Shown here piece after piece: positions 9,251-18,268 of a DNA stretch of 64,000 nucleotides. The DNA comes from Corynebacterium oculi (lineage in GTDB: Bacteria > Actinomycetota > Actinomycetes > Mycobacteriales > Mycobacteriaceae). The stretch covers positions 248,001 through 312,000 of the forward strand of contig NZ_LKST01000004.1 of assembly GCF_001412105.1 (NCBI RefSeq). Direction: 5' to 3'. Each line of letters starts with the position of its first letter. Positions within the stretch are counted from its first letter, which is position 1. The notes under the pieces were generated by a model. That model had not been told where the DNA came from, ran no database searches, and worked only from the letters and a program-made list of their open reading frames with translations. A program made the translations under genes and the position numbers.

Positions 9251-10654
9251 ATGAGCGAACGTAAGAAGCACGATGTCCCGGGGGCCGAGCGCGCCGCCGA
9301 GGTATCACCCATCAAGCAACCCTCCCGGGAAACCTCCACCCGGGTTTCCGAGGACTTCCCCGCCGCCATCGAGGCTCTGGCCGAGGGCACTTCCCAAGAC
9401 GATCCAGATGCCCCCAAGCCCCCGGCGGATTCCGAGGAACACGTCACCGACCGCGCCGTGATCCTGGGCCATGACGGGCGCTGGCTGGCCGGGTGGGCGC
9501 TGCGCTTCATCATTTTGGTGGCCGCCGGAGTGATCCTGTGGCGGGGTCTGGGCATGATCTGGGTGGGTTTGTTGCCTGTTCTCCTCGCCCTCATCATCTG
9601 CACCGTGCTGTGGCCGCCCGTTTCCTTCCTGCGTAAGCGGCGGGTACCGGCCGCTCTTGCCACCATCTTGACGATGCTCGGGGCGCTTGGCCTCGTGGTG
9701 GGTATCTTCTCCGCCATCGCCCCCTCCGTGGCCAAGCAGATTCCCGAGCTTGTTAATCGCGCCTCGGACGGCATCAACCGCGTGCAAGATTGGATCCAAG
9801 GCCCGCCGCTCAACCTGGAACTAGGCGAGTTTGATGGGGTTATTCAGGAGATCACCTCCGTGATCCAATCCCAGGGCTCTAACATCGCCTCGGGCGTGTT
9901 CTCCGGTATTTCTTCTGCTTCTTCTGCCGTGGTCACGCTCGTGGTGGCGCTGGTGCTCACGTTCTTCTTCCTCAAGGACGGCACTCGTTTCCTCCCCTGG
10001 ATGCGCAAATACACCGGCGGTAACGTTGGCTGGCATCTCACCGAGGTGCTGTCTCGTTCCTGGAATACCCTCGCCGGGTTCGTGCGGGCGCAGGCCCTCG
10101 TCTCCTTTGTCGATGCCTTCTTCATCGGCCTGGGCCTCGTGCTGCTCAACGTCCCCCTGGCCCTCGCGCTGGCCATCGTGACGTTCTTTGCCGGCTTCAT
10201 CCCCATCGTGGGTGCTTTCACCGCCGGGGCCCTGGCCGTGATTATCGCGCTGGTTTCTAACGGCCTGACCAACGCCGTGCTGGTGCTGGTGCTCATCATC
10301 GCCGTGCAGCAGCTGGAAGGCAATATCCTCCAGCCCATCATCCAGTCCAAAGCCATGAACCTCCACGCCGCCGTGGTGCTGCTCGCCGTCACGGTGGGCT
10401 CCACGCTCTTTGGCATCATCGGGGCCTTCCTGGCGGTTCCCGTGGCGGCGGTCTTTGCCGTGTGGTTCCGCTACCACTCCGAGATGGTAGCGCTGCGGGC
10501 CGGGGAAATTACTATCGACGACATCCAGATCGCCACAGCCCAGGGCGAGGCGATCACCGCTAGCGAGGGGGTCAACGCTGTGCGCCAACGGCTCAGCAGC
10601 CTCACCCGACGCAAGGGGGCCGCGTCTGTTACTTCAGCTCCCGAGGAAGAGTAG
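9251..10654 (+). CDS. AI-2E family (UPF0118) membrane transporter
   Basis: The 467-residue protein has a hydrophilic, acidic N-terminus of about 75 residues, then the AI-2E/PerM fold with about eight membrane helices. The first two helices are at about residues 82-125, the family linker is amphipathic (about 160-215), and the C-terminal block contains the family signature FFAGFIPIVGAFTAGALAVIIAL followed by GNILQPIIQSKAMNLHAAVVLLAV. Members export small molecules or ions; the name does not prove autoinducer-2 transport. ATG 9251 is preferred because the upstream in-frame region overlaps the permease gene and because of the leaderless box. A strong terminator follows. Confidence 0.9.
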   Translation: MSERKKHDVPGAERAAEVSPIKQPSRETSTRVSEDFPAAIEALAEGTSQDDPDAPKPPADSEEHVTDRAVILGHDGRWLAGWALRFIILVAAGVILWRGLGMIWVGLLPVLLALIICTVLWPPVSFLRKRRVPAALATILTMLGALGLVVGIFSAIAPSVAKQIPELVNRASDGINRVQDWIQGPPLNLELGEFDGVIQEITSVIQSQGSNIASGVFSGISSASSAVVTLVVALVLTFFFLKDGTRFLPWMRKYTGGNVGWHLTEVLSRSWNTLAGFVRAQALVSFVDAFFIGLGLVLLNVPLALALAIVTFFAGFIPIVGAFTAGALAVIIALVSNGLTNAVLVLVLIIAVQQLEGNILQPIIQSKAMNLHAAVVLLAVTVGSTLFGIIGAFLAVPVAAVFAVWFRYHSEMVALRAGEITIDDIQIATAQGEAITASEGVNAVRQRLSSLTRRKGAASVTSAPEEE

Positions 10655-10670
10655 CCGTTCCCGCCCTTGA

Positions 10671-10695
10671 GCCCCGCACTAGAGCGGGGCTTTTT
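10671..10695 (+). terminator. Rho-independent terminator
   Basis: GCCCCGC and GCGGGGC pair around a 6-nt loop and are followed by TTTTT. It lies 16 bp after the AI-2E family gene. Confidence 0.9.
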
Positions 10696-10722
10696 ACTCT
10701 CCGCACACCTTTCACACCGTGA

Positions 10723-10728
10723 TAGTAT
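10723..10728 (+). promoter_or_regulatory. Leaderless -10 box for higB
   Basis: TAGTAT lies 6 nt before the ATG at 10735, with no ribosome site between. Confidence 0.5.
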
Positions 10729-10734
10729 CTGATC

Positions 10735-11013
10735 ATGGAGTTTAGGGAGAAAAGCCTGCGGCTCTTCCATGTTCACGGCATACCGCCCAGATACATCCCT
10801 CCAGAGCTGCGGCGCATTGTTCGACGTAAACTTACTATTCTAGATAACGCAATCTCACTCAATGATCTTCGGATACCACCAGCCAACCGACTAGAGCGAC
10901 TAAAAGGGAACCTAGCCAACTACCATTCTATTCGCGTAAACAACCAGTACCGCATCATCTTCACCTAGACAGAACACGGAGCAAAAAATGTCGAATTCAT
11001 TGACTACCACTGA
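10735..11013 (+). pseudogene. higB: HigB-type toxin interrupted by an in-frame amber codon
   Basis: This HigB/RelE-superfamily mRNA interferase reads as 77 residues (MEFREKSLRLF...) and then meets TAG at 10966-10968. Reading through in the same frame gives TEHGAKNVEFIDYH and a TGA at 11011-11013, exactly the conserved family C-terminus. The family normally has Trp (TGG) after RI-F-, so a single G-to-A change explains the stop. Full length would be 92 residues, the usual family size. The missing tail carries the last strand and the terminal Tyr-His. The toxin is therefore probably inactive unless the stop is suppressed. The antitoxin start overlaps the end of the full-length frame by 26 bp, the usual higBA layout. 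Confidence 0.85.
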
Positions 11014-11320
11014 CACCAACAACCACGCGGATACAGAAATTACCCCCGCTCCGCACCCCGGAGAAATACTCGCCCTAGAGTTCCTTGAACCCATGAATCT
11101 CACACAGTACCGCCTGGCACAGGATATTGGCGTAGCCGAATCGCAAATATCAAAACTTATTCACGGGAAGATAAGTCTCACAGCCCCCCTCGCCGTTCGC
11201 TTGGCGGCATACTTCGGAAATTCTGCCGAGTTCTGGTCAGGAATACAACAATCCTATGACCTTTTCCATGCCCGCCTTACCATCGACGTCTCGAATATCC
11301 CCACACGTAAAATCGCCTAG
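10988..11320 (+). CDS. higA: HigA-type antitoxin (XRE family helix-turn-helix)
   Basis: The 110-residue protein has the HigA core HPGEILALEFLEPMNLTQYRLAQDIGVAESQISKLIHGK: a helix-turn-helix at about residues 45-75, then the NSAEFWSGIQQSYDLFHA motif common to HigA antitoxins. CGGAG 6 nt upstream supports the ATG. The gene is intact, whereas its partner toxin has an amber stop. It may still bind the operator and act as an autorepressor. AT content is higher than in the flanking core genes, in keeping with an acquired module. Confidence 0.9.
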   Translation: MSNSLTTTDTNNHADTEITPAPHPGEILALEFLEPMNLTQYRLAQDIGVAESQISKLIHGKISLTAPLAVRLAAYFGNSAEFWSGIQQSYDLFHARLTIDVSNIPTRKIA

Positions 11321-11726
11321 CTCCAAACAAGGACCAGATCGCCAACCAAAACATACACCTCTCGAAACACTCACGCATGGCTCCGCAGGAAAACCTATTG
11401 GGGAGGAATCATAATCTACCCATTCGAAATCTCACAAACTTTCATCCGCCCCACCACAAGCAACGAACCATTTGACATGTTCCCTTGACCGCGTGCTGAA
11501 CGAGGCAAACAAGATTAATTTAGAACTCGACTACGGTGCCGATCTCAATGTTCCCCGTGCAACATGACATATCACGGTTGAGAAAGAAAACCACGTGGAA
11601 GCACTGACCTCGGCAACGCCCGGTCTCCCCACCGCGCTTTATTCCGCTTACTGCGCTACACCACATGGGATGACGCTGGAGGAACTTGATCCGTGCATAC
11701 CTAACCGCAACTCCAAGATGAACCCC
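11321..11726. other. Intergenic region with degraded coding traces
   Basis: About 400 bp with no convincing gene. Short readable stretches occur (for example LDRVLNEANKINLELDYGADLNVP, ending in TGA near 11567), but they lack a start and ribosome site and are followed by stops in that frame. They look like remnants of an accessory gene next to higBA. No terminator for the convergent cys operon is obvious. Confidence 0.4.
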
Positions 11727-12635
11727 TCACCCCACCGCCACGGTCTCTTCCTCCACCACGCGCGCGGTGGGCTGGTGCTCCCGCGTGGCCCGCTGCCATG
11801 CCCGCACCGCCAGGATCACGCCACCGGCTAGCACCATCACCTGCGCCGCCAGCACCGCCGGCCCCGGCACCCCCAGCGGCGCGCACAGGGTGGGGAGGTT
11901 GAGCAGCACCAGGAGCGCTCCCACCACCACCCCCAGCGCGGCCGGGTTCAGGCGCGTGACCAACCAGGCGGCGATCGGGGCCGCGATCACCCCGCCGATG
12001 AGCAGGGCGCCCACCAGCACAAAGTTCGCCACCAGATCCTCCCAGAGCGCCAGCACAAACCCCGCCACGGCCCCCAGCGTCACTAGGAACTCGGCGGTGT
12101 TGACCGTCCCCACCACCCGGCGCGGCTCGGTGCGTCCGAGACCGAGCAAGGTGGAGGTGGTTACCGGCCCCCAGCCGCCGCCCCCGGAGGCGTCGATAAA
12201 GCCGCCGAAGAGCCCCAGCCCCACAAGGAATCCCGGGTGGTGTGGCTTGGGGCTGCGGGCGCGCACCCGCCCCCTGGAGAATCGCCACAGGAGATTCACG
12301 CCGATGAGCAGCAGAATCGCGGCGGTGAGGGGGCGGGCGGCCTCGGTGGAAACATTGGCGAGCACCGTGGCTCCCACAAAGGCCCCCACCGCCCCGGGTA
12401 TGGCCAAATACCCCACCACGCGCCAGTCCACGTTGCCAAAGCGCCAGTGGCTCAGGCCCGAGGCCAAGGTGGTTCCCAGTTCCGCGGTGTGTACCACGGC
12501 AGAGGCCTGGGCCGGGCCGATTCCCGCCAGGGCGATGAGGATGGTGGTGGAGGTGGCTCCGAAGCCCATGCCCAGGCCGCCGTCTACGAGTTGGGCGGCA
12601 AGCCCGCCCAGGCACACCAGGATCAGCGTTCGCAT
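11727..12635 (-). CDS. cysZ: TSUP/TauE-SafE family permease, probable sulfate transporter CysZ
   Basis: The 302-residue membrane protein has about eight hydrophobic segments and the two TauE/SafE half-repeats: an N-terminal VDGGLGMGFGATSTTIL and a C-terminal GGFIDASGGGGWGPVTTSTLLGLG. It is the last gene of the cysI-X-H-D-N-Y-Z operon, and this position matches the C. glutamicum CysZ permease, proposed to import sulfate. Start and preceding stop overlap by one base (TGATG). TSUP proteins can also export sulfite or sulfonates, so the direction is inferred from context. Confidence 0.88.
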   Translation of the reverse strand: MRTLILVCLGGLAAQLVDGGLGMGFGATSTTILIALAGIGPAQASAVVHTAELGTTLASGLSHWRFGNVDWRVVGYLAIPGAVGAFVGATVLANVSTEAARPLTAAILLLIGVNLLWRFSRGRVRARSPKPHHPGFLVGLGLFGGFIDASGGGGWGPVTTSTLLGLGRTEPRRVVGTVNTAEFLVTLGAVAGFVLALWEDLVANFVLVGALLIGGVIAAPIAAWLVTRLNPAALGVVVGALLVLLNLPTLCAPLGVPGPAVLAAQVMVLAGGVILAVRAWQRATREHQPTARVVEEETVAVG

Positions 12636-13360
12636 CAGGCGGCCCTCGCTTTCTCCGAGGCTTCGGCCTCCAGATACCTCTGCTGCACAAGGGGTGCCAG
12701 TAGCGTGCCCAGCGGCCGCGAAACCCCGATGGTGGCACCCCTTAGCGCCGCGATCCCCGGCGCCGCCGCCAGGGCCTTGGCCAGGAGCAGGCCCGGTGCC
12801 ACAAAGAGCGGCACCAGGTGCAGGTTCTTATGCCGACGAGCCGCCTCAGAAAGCCCCGCGATCCCCACGCCCCGGCCCGCCCCGGTGGCGTAGACCACCG
12901 TGTGCCCGCGCCCGGTGCGCCTCGCCACCCGCGAGCACAGGGCCGCCACCTCGGTGTTGGCCCCCGGCCTAGAGGAACCCACGGCGTAAAACACCAGTTG
13001 GGCGGCGGGATCAGCGTCCGAGGCCACCGCCCCAGCCACCACGGATTCCACCTCCGGGCCCAGGCCAAGGGGCGAGGCCAGCGTCAAGTCCAGGCCGCTT
13101 CCGCGCGCTGCAAAAAGAGCAGCGGGAACATCGTGGCGCGCGTGGTAGGCGTGGGTAAAAAGCAGCGGCACCACCACCGCGCTGCGGTGTCCACGCCGGG
13201 CCAGGCGGGTCGCTAACGCGGGTAGCAAAGGATCGCTTAGTTCCAGGTGGGCCGCCTCTGCCCGCACGCCCAGCCGCGCACCGGCAACAGCGGTAAGAGC
13301 CGACACCGTCTCCCCCGCGAGGGGGTGCCGGGAGCCGTGGGCCAGGGTGATGAGCGTCAT
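12635..13360 (-). CDS. cysY: CbiX-type sirohydrochlorin ferrochelatase (CysY)
   Basis: The 241-residue protein contains two CbiX/SirB half-domains. The first has the metal-binding His in LAHGSRHPLAG and a second His cluster in PLLFTHAYHARHD; the C-terminal half has VPLFVAPGLLLAKAL. The enzyme inserts iron into sirohydrochlorin, supplying siroheme to the sulfite reductase CysI of the same operon. Start overlaps the cysN stop by 4 bp (ATGA). The order matches cysY of C. glutamicum. Confidence 0.88.
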   Translation of the reverse strand: MTLITLAHGSRHPLAGETVSALTAVAGARLGVRAEAAHLELSDPLLPALATRLARRGHRSAVVVPLLFTHAYHARHDVPAALFAARGSGLDLTLASPLGLGPEVESVVAGAVASDADPAAQLVFYAVGSSRPGANTEVAALCSRVARRTGRGHTVVYATGAGRGVGIAGLSEAARRHKNLHLVPLFVAPGLLLAKALAAAPGIAALRGATIGVSRPLGTLLAPLVQQRYLEAEASEKARAA

Positions 13361-14604
13361 GGTGCGGCCACCAATCCCGCCGCCAGGGTGTCGCCGGTGG
13401 TGGCGTCGATCAGCAAAAACGCGCCCACCGCACCGCGCGCGGCGTAGGGCTCCACCGGGAGGGGGCGGGCCACCTCCACGGTGACGCGGGCAACGTCGTT
13501 GAGCCCCACGGGGGCGTCGGCAGTAATCCGGGTCTTTTCCAGGGCGGTGCCGTAGCGCACCTTCACCAGCGTGCCCGGCCTCAAGGGAGACTCGGATACC
13601 CCCACCACCGTGGCGGGGAAGGAGCGGGTGGTGCGCGGGGGATCGGTGGCCAGGAGGTCGCCGCGCACCACGTCGATCTCCCGATCCAGGCGCAGCACCA
13701 CGGACTGCCCGGCGCGGGCTTCCTTAGCGGGGCCGTCGGCGGTGTCGATGTGGCTGACCCGCGCGGTTCTGCCTCCGGGGGTGACGATCTCCTCGCCCAC
13801 GGACACCCGCCCGGCGTCCACCCGGCCCGCGTAGCCGCGATAGTCCTGGGCGTGCTCGCGGATCACGTGCTGCACGGGGAAGCGCAGCGGGAGGCGCTGG
13901 GCGCGCCCGGCGTCCACCGGGATGGCCTCTAAAACTCCCAGCACCGTGGGGCCCTCATACCAGGCCATGCGGGTGGAGGGCTGCGCCACGTTGTCCCCGT
14001 GCAGGGCGGAGATGGGCACCACCCGGACGTGCTCAATGTCGAGCTCCCGCGCCAGGGCCACGAACTCCGCCTCGATGGCGTGGAAAACCTCCTCGGAGAA
14101 ACCCACCAAGTCTATCTTGTTCACCGCCAACACCAGGTGGTTTATGCCCAGCAGACCGGCCACGGTGAGGTGGCGGCGGGTTTGCTCCACGATCCCGTGG
14201 CGCGCGTCCACCAGCAGCACCACGGCCTGCGAGGTGGACATGCCGGTGACCGTGTTGCGGGTGTACTGCACGTGGCCTGGGGTATCCGCCAGGATAAAGG
14301 TGCGGGCGGGGGTGGAAAAGTAGCGGTAGGCGACGTCGATGGTGATCCCCTGCTCGCGCTCGGCGCGCAGACCGTCCACGAGGAGGGATAGATCAAGGCC
14401 CTGGAAGCCGCGCTCGGTAGAGGTGCGTTCCACGGCGGCGAGCTGATCGGCCAACACCGAGTGCGTATCGTGCAGCAGGCGGCCCACGAAGGTGGATTTG
14501 CCGTCATCCACGGAACCGGCGGTGCACAGCCGCAGCGTCTCGCGCCGGACGAGGGCCGCGCCGAAACCAGGGGAGGAAGCGGGGGCAGAAGTAATAGTGC
14601 TCAT
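13357..14604 (-). CDS. cysN: Sulfate adenylyltransferase large subunit (GTPase)
   Basis: The 415-residue EF-Tu-like GTPase drives sulfate activation by ATP sulfurylase. Visible are G1 GSVDDGKST (about residue 31), G3 DTPGH, G4 NKID, and two beta-barrel domains towards the C-terminus. No APS-kinase (CysC) extension is present: the protein ends near the length of a stand-alone CysN. Together with the Fe-S type CysH, this indicates direct reduction of APS. It partners CysD, whose stop overlaps its start as TGATG. Confidence 0.95.
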   Translation of the reverse strand: MSTITSAPASSPGFGAALVRRETLRLCTAGSVDDGKSTFVGRLLHDTHSVLADQLAAVERTSTERGFQGLDLSLLVDGLRAEREQGITIDVAYRYFSTPARTFILADTPGHVQYTRNTVTGMSTSQAVVLLVDARHGIVEQTRRHLTVAGLLGINHLVLAVNKIDLVGFSEEVFHAIEAEFVALARELDIEHVRVVPISALHGDNVAQPSTRMAWYEGPTVLGVLEAIPVDAGRAQRLPLRFPVQHVIREHAQDYRGYAGRVDAGRVSVGEEIVTPGGRTARVSHIDTADGPAKEARAGQSVVLRLDREIDVVRGDLLATDPPRTTRSFPATVVGVSESPLRPGTLVKVRYGTALEKTRITADAPVGLNDVARVTVEVARPLPVEPYAARGAVGAFLLIDATTGDTLAAGLVAAP

Positions 14605-15500
14605 CAGAAATACCCTTCCTTTTTGCGATCCTCCATCGCGGATTCGCTGAGCCGGTCATCGGCGCGGGTGGCACCGCGCTCGGTCAGGGTGGAGGTGGCG
14701 ATCTCGGCTATCACGTCCGCCACGGTGGCGGCGGTGGAGTCCACGGCCCCGGTGCAGGACATGTCCCCCACGGTGCGGTACCGCACCCGGCGGCGCTGCA
14801 CCTCCTCCCCCGCGCGGGGCCCGCCCCAGGGGCCGGGGGTGAGCCACATGCCGTCACGGTGAAACACCTCCCGCTCGTGGGAAAAGTACAGGGAGGGCAG
14901 TTCTATTTCGCGCGCCCCGATGTACTCCCAGACGTCCGTTTCCGTCCAGTTGGAAATGGGAAAAACGCGGATATTCTCCCCCGGAAGGTGCGCGCCGTTA
15001 TACAGCGACCACAATTCCGGCCGCTGGCGGCGCGGGTCCCAGCCGCCAAAGGAATCGCGCACGGAGAACACCCTTTCCTTGGCGCGGGCGCGTTCCTCAT
15101 CGCGGCGCGCCCCGCCCAGCACGGCGTCATAGCCCTGCTGCGCGATGGTCTCCACCAGGGGCACGGTTTGAAGGGGGTTGCGGGTGCCATCGGGACGTTC
15201 ACGCAGGTCACCGCGATCAATCCAGTCCTGCACCCGGGCCACGCGCAGGCGCGCGCCGGTGCGCTCCACCAGGGCGTCGCGGAACGCGAGGACCTCGGGA
15301 AAGTTGTATCCGGTATCCACGTGGAGGAGTTCAAAGGGGACGGGAGCCGGGGCGAAGGCCCGCCGGGCGAGTTCAAAAACCACCACGGAATCCTTGCCGC
15401 CGGAAAAGAGCAGGGCGGCTTTATCAAACTGCCCGGCCACCTCCCGCAGGATGTGGAGGGATTCATTTTCCAGGTCTCGTAAATGTGGGGAAAGGCTCAT
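14604..15500 (-). CDS. cysD: Sulfate adenylyltransferase small subunit
   Basis: The 298-residue catalytic subunit makes APS from ATP and sulfate. The PP-loop signature LFSGGKDSVVVFELA lies near residue 30; LLHVDTGYNFPEV, GGARRDEERARAKERVFS and FPISNWTETDVWEYI are typical CysD motifs. I chose the ATG at 15500 because it overlaps the cysH stop (ATGA) and gives MSLSPHLRDLENESLHILREV, the normal N-terminus. The open frame extends further upstream only through cysH. Confidence 0.95.
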   Translation of the reverse strand: MSLSPHLRDLENESLHILREVAGQFDKAALLFSGGKDSVVVFELARRAFAPAPVPFELLHVDTGYNFPEVLAFRDALVERTGARLRVARVQDWIDRGDLRERPDGTRNPLQTVPLVETIAQQGYDAVLGGARRDEERARAKERVFSVRDSFGGWDPRRQRPELWSLYNGAHLPGENIRVFPISNWTETDVWEYIGAREIELPSLYFSHEREVFHRDGMWLTPGPWGGPRAGEEVQRRRVRYRTVGDMSCTGAVDSTAATVADVIAEIATSTLTERGATRADDRLSESAMEDRKKEGYF

Positions 15501-16276
15501 GAGTGTAATCCGCATTCTGTCTTGGTGGAGTGGGCCCAACGCCCGGCGCGGGGGTCCTCCCCCTCGGCCACGGGCAGGGTGCAGGTGGCGCAGCCGATGG
15601 AGGGGTACCCCCGGTGGGTCAGGGGGTGCTCGATGAGGCGGTGGCGCTCGATGTAGCGCTGGGTATCCGCCAGCGTCCAGGTGACGAGCGGGGAGATCTT
15701 CAGCCTGCCCGTGGCGTCGAGGGACAGCGCCGGGGCCTGCGCCCTGGTGGGGGCGTCGGCACGGCGCAGCCCGGTCACCCACCCGGCGTAGGGGGAGAGC
15801 GCCCGCGCCAGCGGCTCCACCTTGCGCATGCGGCAGCAGGCCGTGGGGTGCGTGCGGTATAAGTCGCGCCCGTAGGCGGCGTCCTGTTGCTTTCTGTCCA
15901 GCAGGGGCCGCACCGTGACCAGGCGTTGCGGGTAGCGCTTATCGACGCCCCCCGCTACCGCCAGCGTCTCCGGGAAATGGTATCCGGTGTCCAGGAACAA
16001 GAAGTCCGCCTCGGGCAGGTGGCGGGCGGCCAGTTCCGCGAGCACGGTGTTTTCCATGGAGAGGGTGATCGCCACCGCGCCGGGGGCGTGCTCGCGGGCC
16101 CAACCCATGATGGTGGCGGCGTCCGCGTCGTAGAGATCGGCGGCGTGGCGCTCCACCAACTCGGCGTTCTTTGCGGCTATGTCCTCGGGCAGGGGCGCGG
16201 TGGTGCGCGGCCCCTCGGGGGAGACCTCGGGGTCGCGGGCGGCGGGTCCACCCAGCAGATTCACGCGGGCGGTCAT
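15497..16276 (-). CDS. cysH: Assimilatory APS reductase (Fe-S type CysH)
   Basis: The 259-residue enzyme reduces APS to sulfite and AMP using thioredoxin or a similar donor. It has the catalytic ECGLH at the very C-terminus and the two cysteine pairs that bind a [4Fe-4S] cluster: CC in TACCRMRKVEPL and CxxC in GCATC. Such pairs mark the APS-using branch rather than the PAPS-only enterobacterial enzymes. The ATG at 16276 has an excellent AGGAGG site and overlaps the cysX stop as ATGA. Confidence 0.95.
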   Translation of the reverse strand: MTARVNLLGGPAARDPEVSPEGPRTTAPLPEDIAAKNAELVERHAADLYDADAATIMGWAREHAPGAVAITLSMENTVLAELAARHLPEADFLFLDTGYHFPETLAVAGGVDKRYPQRLVTVRPLLDRKQQDAAYGRDLYRTHPTACCRMRKVEPLARALSPYAGWVTGLRRADAPTRAQAPALSLDATGRLKISPLVTWTLADTQRYIERHRLIEHPLTHRGYPSIGCATCTLPVAEGEDPRAGRWAHSTKTECGLHS

Positions 16277-16512
16277 TGTTCCTCCTTGTGTCGCTGTAGC
16301 GATCGTCGTAGGGCCTGGGCCGTGGAAAGAGAGGGAGCGGGGCGCTCTGGGGGATCGTCCTGGCCGTGGTACTTCACCTCGAATACCCGCAGGCACTCGG
16401 CGCACAGCCAGGCGAACTCGGTGTGAGCGTCGGGGAAGAGTTGTTCCCCGGCGCAATAGGGGCAGTACAGGGGGTGGTTGCGGTTGGGGTTGGGCTTTCT
16501 GCGCAGGCTCAT
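16273..16512 (-). CDS. cysX: CysX, small Cys-pair (ferredoxin-like) protein
   Basis: The 79-residue protein has two CxxC pairs (CPYC and CAEC) about 17 residues apart, suitable for a zinc or rubredoxin-like iron site, then an aromatic strand and a charged tail. It lies between cysI and cysH with 4-bp ATGA overlaps at both ends, the position of C. glutamicum cysX, thought to help electron delivery to sulfite reductase. The redox role is inferred from position; the sequence alone only shows a metal-binding ribbon. Confidence 0.85.
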   Translation of the reverse strand: MSLRRKPNPNRNHPLYCPYCAGEQLFPDAHTEFAWLCAECLRVFEVKYHGQDDPPERPAPSLSTAQALRRSLQRHKEEQ

Positions 16513-18200
16513 CGCAGGGCCTCCTCGTCGGCGCGGGTCACCCAGTGCCGGAACTGCTCGCCGGGTTCGCGCTGTTCCTTGAAGGCGGTGACCACGCGCA
16601 CCACGTAGTCGCCCAGTTCCTCGGCCACCACCTTGTGCCCCTTGAGCTTGCGGCCAAAGTTGGGGTCGAGGGACATGGAGCCGCCCAGGTGCACCTGGAA
16701 GCCCTCCACGCGGTTGCCGTCCGCGTCCGTCACGGTTTGCCCCTTGAGGCCGATGTCCGATACCTGCGTGCGGGCGCAGGAATTGGGGCAGCCGTTCAGG
16801 GAGATTTTTAGCGGCACGTCCACGTCCCCCAGCCGCTCTTCTAACTCGTCCACCAGGGCAATGGCGCGGGCCTTGGTGGTCACGTGCGCTAGTTTGCAGA
16901 ACTCCAGGCCGGTGCAGGAGATGATTCCCCGGCGGAACTCGCTCGGCGCGGAATACAGCCCTACCTCGTCGAGCGCGGCGGCCAGATCGGCCAGCCGCTC
17001 GCGGGGGACATCGAGGAAGAGCAGTTCCTTGTCCACGGTGGTGCGGATCCGGGTGATCCCAAAGCGCTCGGCCACCTCGGCCACGGCGATGAGTTGTTCC
17101 CCCGTGGTGTGTCCCACGGTGGGCTTCACGCCCAGATAGAACAGGCCGTTCTTTTGCGGGTGCGCGCCGATGTGATCCCTGTTGCCCGGGTTGGTGGTGA
17201 TGGCGGGGCCGTCGATAAGCGAATACCCCAGGTACTCGCGCTCCAGCACCTCGCGGAACTTCTCCACGCCCCACTGGGCCACCAGAAACTTCAGGCGGGC
17301 GCGGTTGCGCAGGCGGCGGAAACCATAATCGCGGAAGATGCCCGCCACCCCGGCCCACACGCGGGGCACCTCGTCCAGGGGAATCCACGCGCCGAGCGGC
17401 TGGGCCAGCATGGGATTGGTGGACAGGCCGCCGCCCACAAAGCACTCGAAGCCCGCGCCGTGCTCGGGGTGCACGGAGGCCACAAAGGAGACGTCCTGGA
17501 TCTCATGGGTGACGTCCTGGCGGGCGTGTCCGGAAATGGCGGTCTTGAACTTGCGCGGGAGGTTAGCGAATTCCTCCGTGCCCACGTAGCGTTCCAGGAT
17601 TTCCTCGATGGCGGGGGTGGCATCGATGATCTCCTCAGCGGCCACCCCGGCCACCGGGGAGCCCAGGATCACGCGCGGCACGTCACCGCAGCCCATGAGG
17701 GTGGAAAGGCCCACGGAGTCGAGCCTCTCCCAGATCGCGGGGACGTCCTCGATGCGGATCCAATGCAACTGGATATTCTGGCGATCCGTGAAGTCCGCCG
17801 TGCCGCGCGCGTAATCGCGGGAAATTTCCCCCACCACGCGCAACCGCTCCGGGCTGGCCTGGCCGCCGTCGAAGCGCACCCGCATCATGAAGTATTTGTC
17901 CTGCAACTCGGAGTTATCCAGCTGCCCGGTGTATTCCCCGCCCAGATCCTGGCGACGCTGAGTGTAGATGCCCAGCCACTTCAGGCGCGGGGCCATGTCC
18001 TCTGCGGCGATGGATTCAAAGCCTTGCTGGGAATAAACGTCGATCACGCGCTGCTTGATGGCAAAGGCGTCCTCTTGTTGCTTGATGCGCTCGTCATCGT
18101 TGAGCGGGCTGCGCCCGTCGATCTTCCACTGCCCCTCGGGCTTGGGGGCCCTGCGGGGGCGGCTGGCGGGGCGAGGGCGGGTTGCGGTGTGTGGTGCCAT
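16509..18200 (-). CDS. cysI: Ferredoxin-dependent assimilatory sulfite reductase
   Basis: The 563-residue siroheme/[4Fe-4S] enzyme reduces sulfite to sulfide by six electrons. The cluster cysteines are in CTGLEFCKLA and NGCPNSCAR near residues 440-490. Two sulfite/nitrite reductase ferredoxin-like half-domains are recognisable (DFTDRQNIQLHWI; GLFYLGVKPTVGHTTG). The N-terminus is Pro/Arg-rich. AAGGAG 9 nt upstream supports ATG 18200. It is the first gene of the cys operon; the reductase gene fpr2 that precedes cysI in C. glutamicum is not present here, so electrons must come from a partner encoded elsewhere. Confidence 0.95.
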   Translation of the reverse strand: MAPHTATRPRPASRPRRAPKPEGQWKIDGRSPLNDDERIKQQEDAFAIKQRVIDVYSQQGFESIAAEDMAPRLKWLGIYTQRRQDLGGEYTGQLDNSELQDKYFMMRVRFDGGQASPERLRVVGEISRDYARGTADFTDRQNIQLHWIRIEDVPAIWERLDSVGLSTLMGCGDVPRVILGSPVAGVAAEEIIDATPAIEEILERYVGTEEFANLPRKFKTAISGHARQDVTHEIQDVSFVASVHPEHGAGFECFVGGGLSTNPMLAQPLGAWIPLDEVPRVWAGVAGIFRDYGFRRLRNRARLKFLVAQWGVEKFREVLEREYLGYSLIDGPAITTNPGNRDHIGAHPQKNGLFYLGVKPTVGHTTGEQLIAVAEVAERFGITRIRTTVDKELLFLDVPRERLADLAAALDEVGLYSAPSEFRRGIISCTGLEFCKLAHVTTKARAIALVDELEERLGDVDVPLKISLNGCPNSCARTQVSDIGLKGQTVTDADGNRVEGFQVHLGGSMSLDPNFGRKLKGHKVVAEELGDYVVRVVTAFKEQREPGEQFRHWVTRADEEALR

Positions 18201-18268
18201 GGTGCGTGGCTCCTTGGGAAACGGTGTGACAAAGAACGGTTCGGGAAGTGTGCACCACCATAGTCATA

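Noticed and set aside
9251..10654. Quorum-sensing function for the AI-2E family protein
   Set aside because: The family name does not establish autoinducer-2 transport and no luxS/lsr genes are nearby.
11595..11831. 78-codon plus-strand frame next to cysZ
   Set aside because: The second half overlaps the end of cysZ, there is no ribosome site, and the sequence lacks protein-like character.
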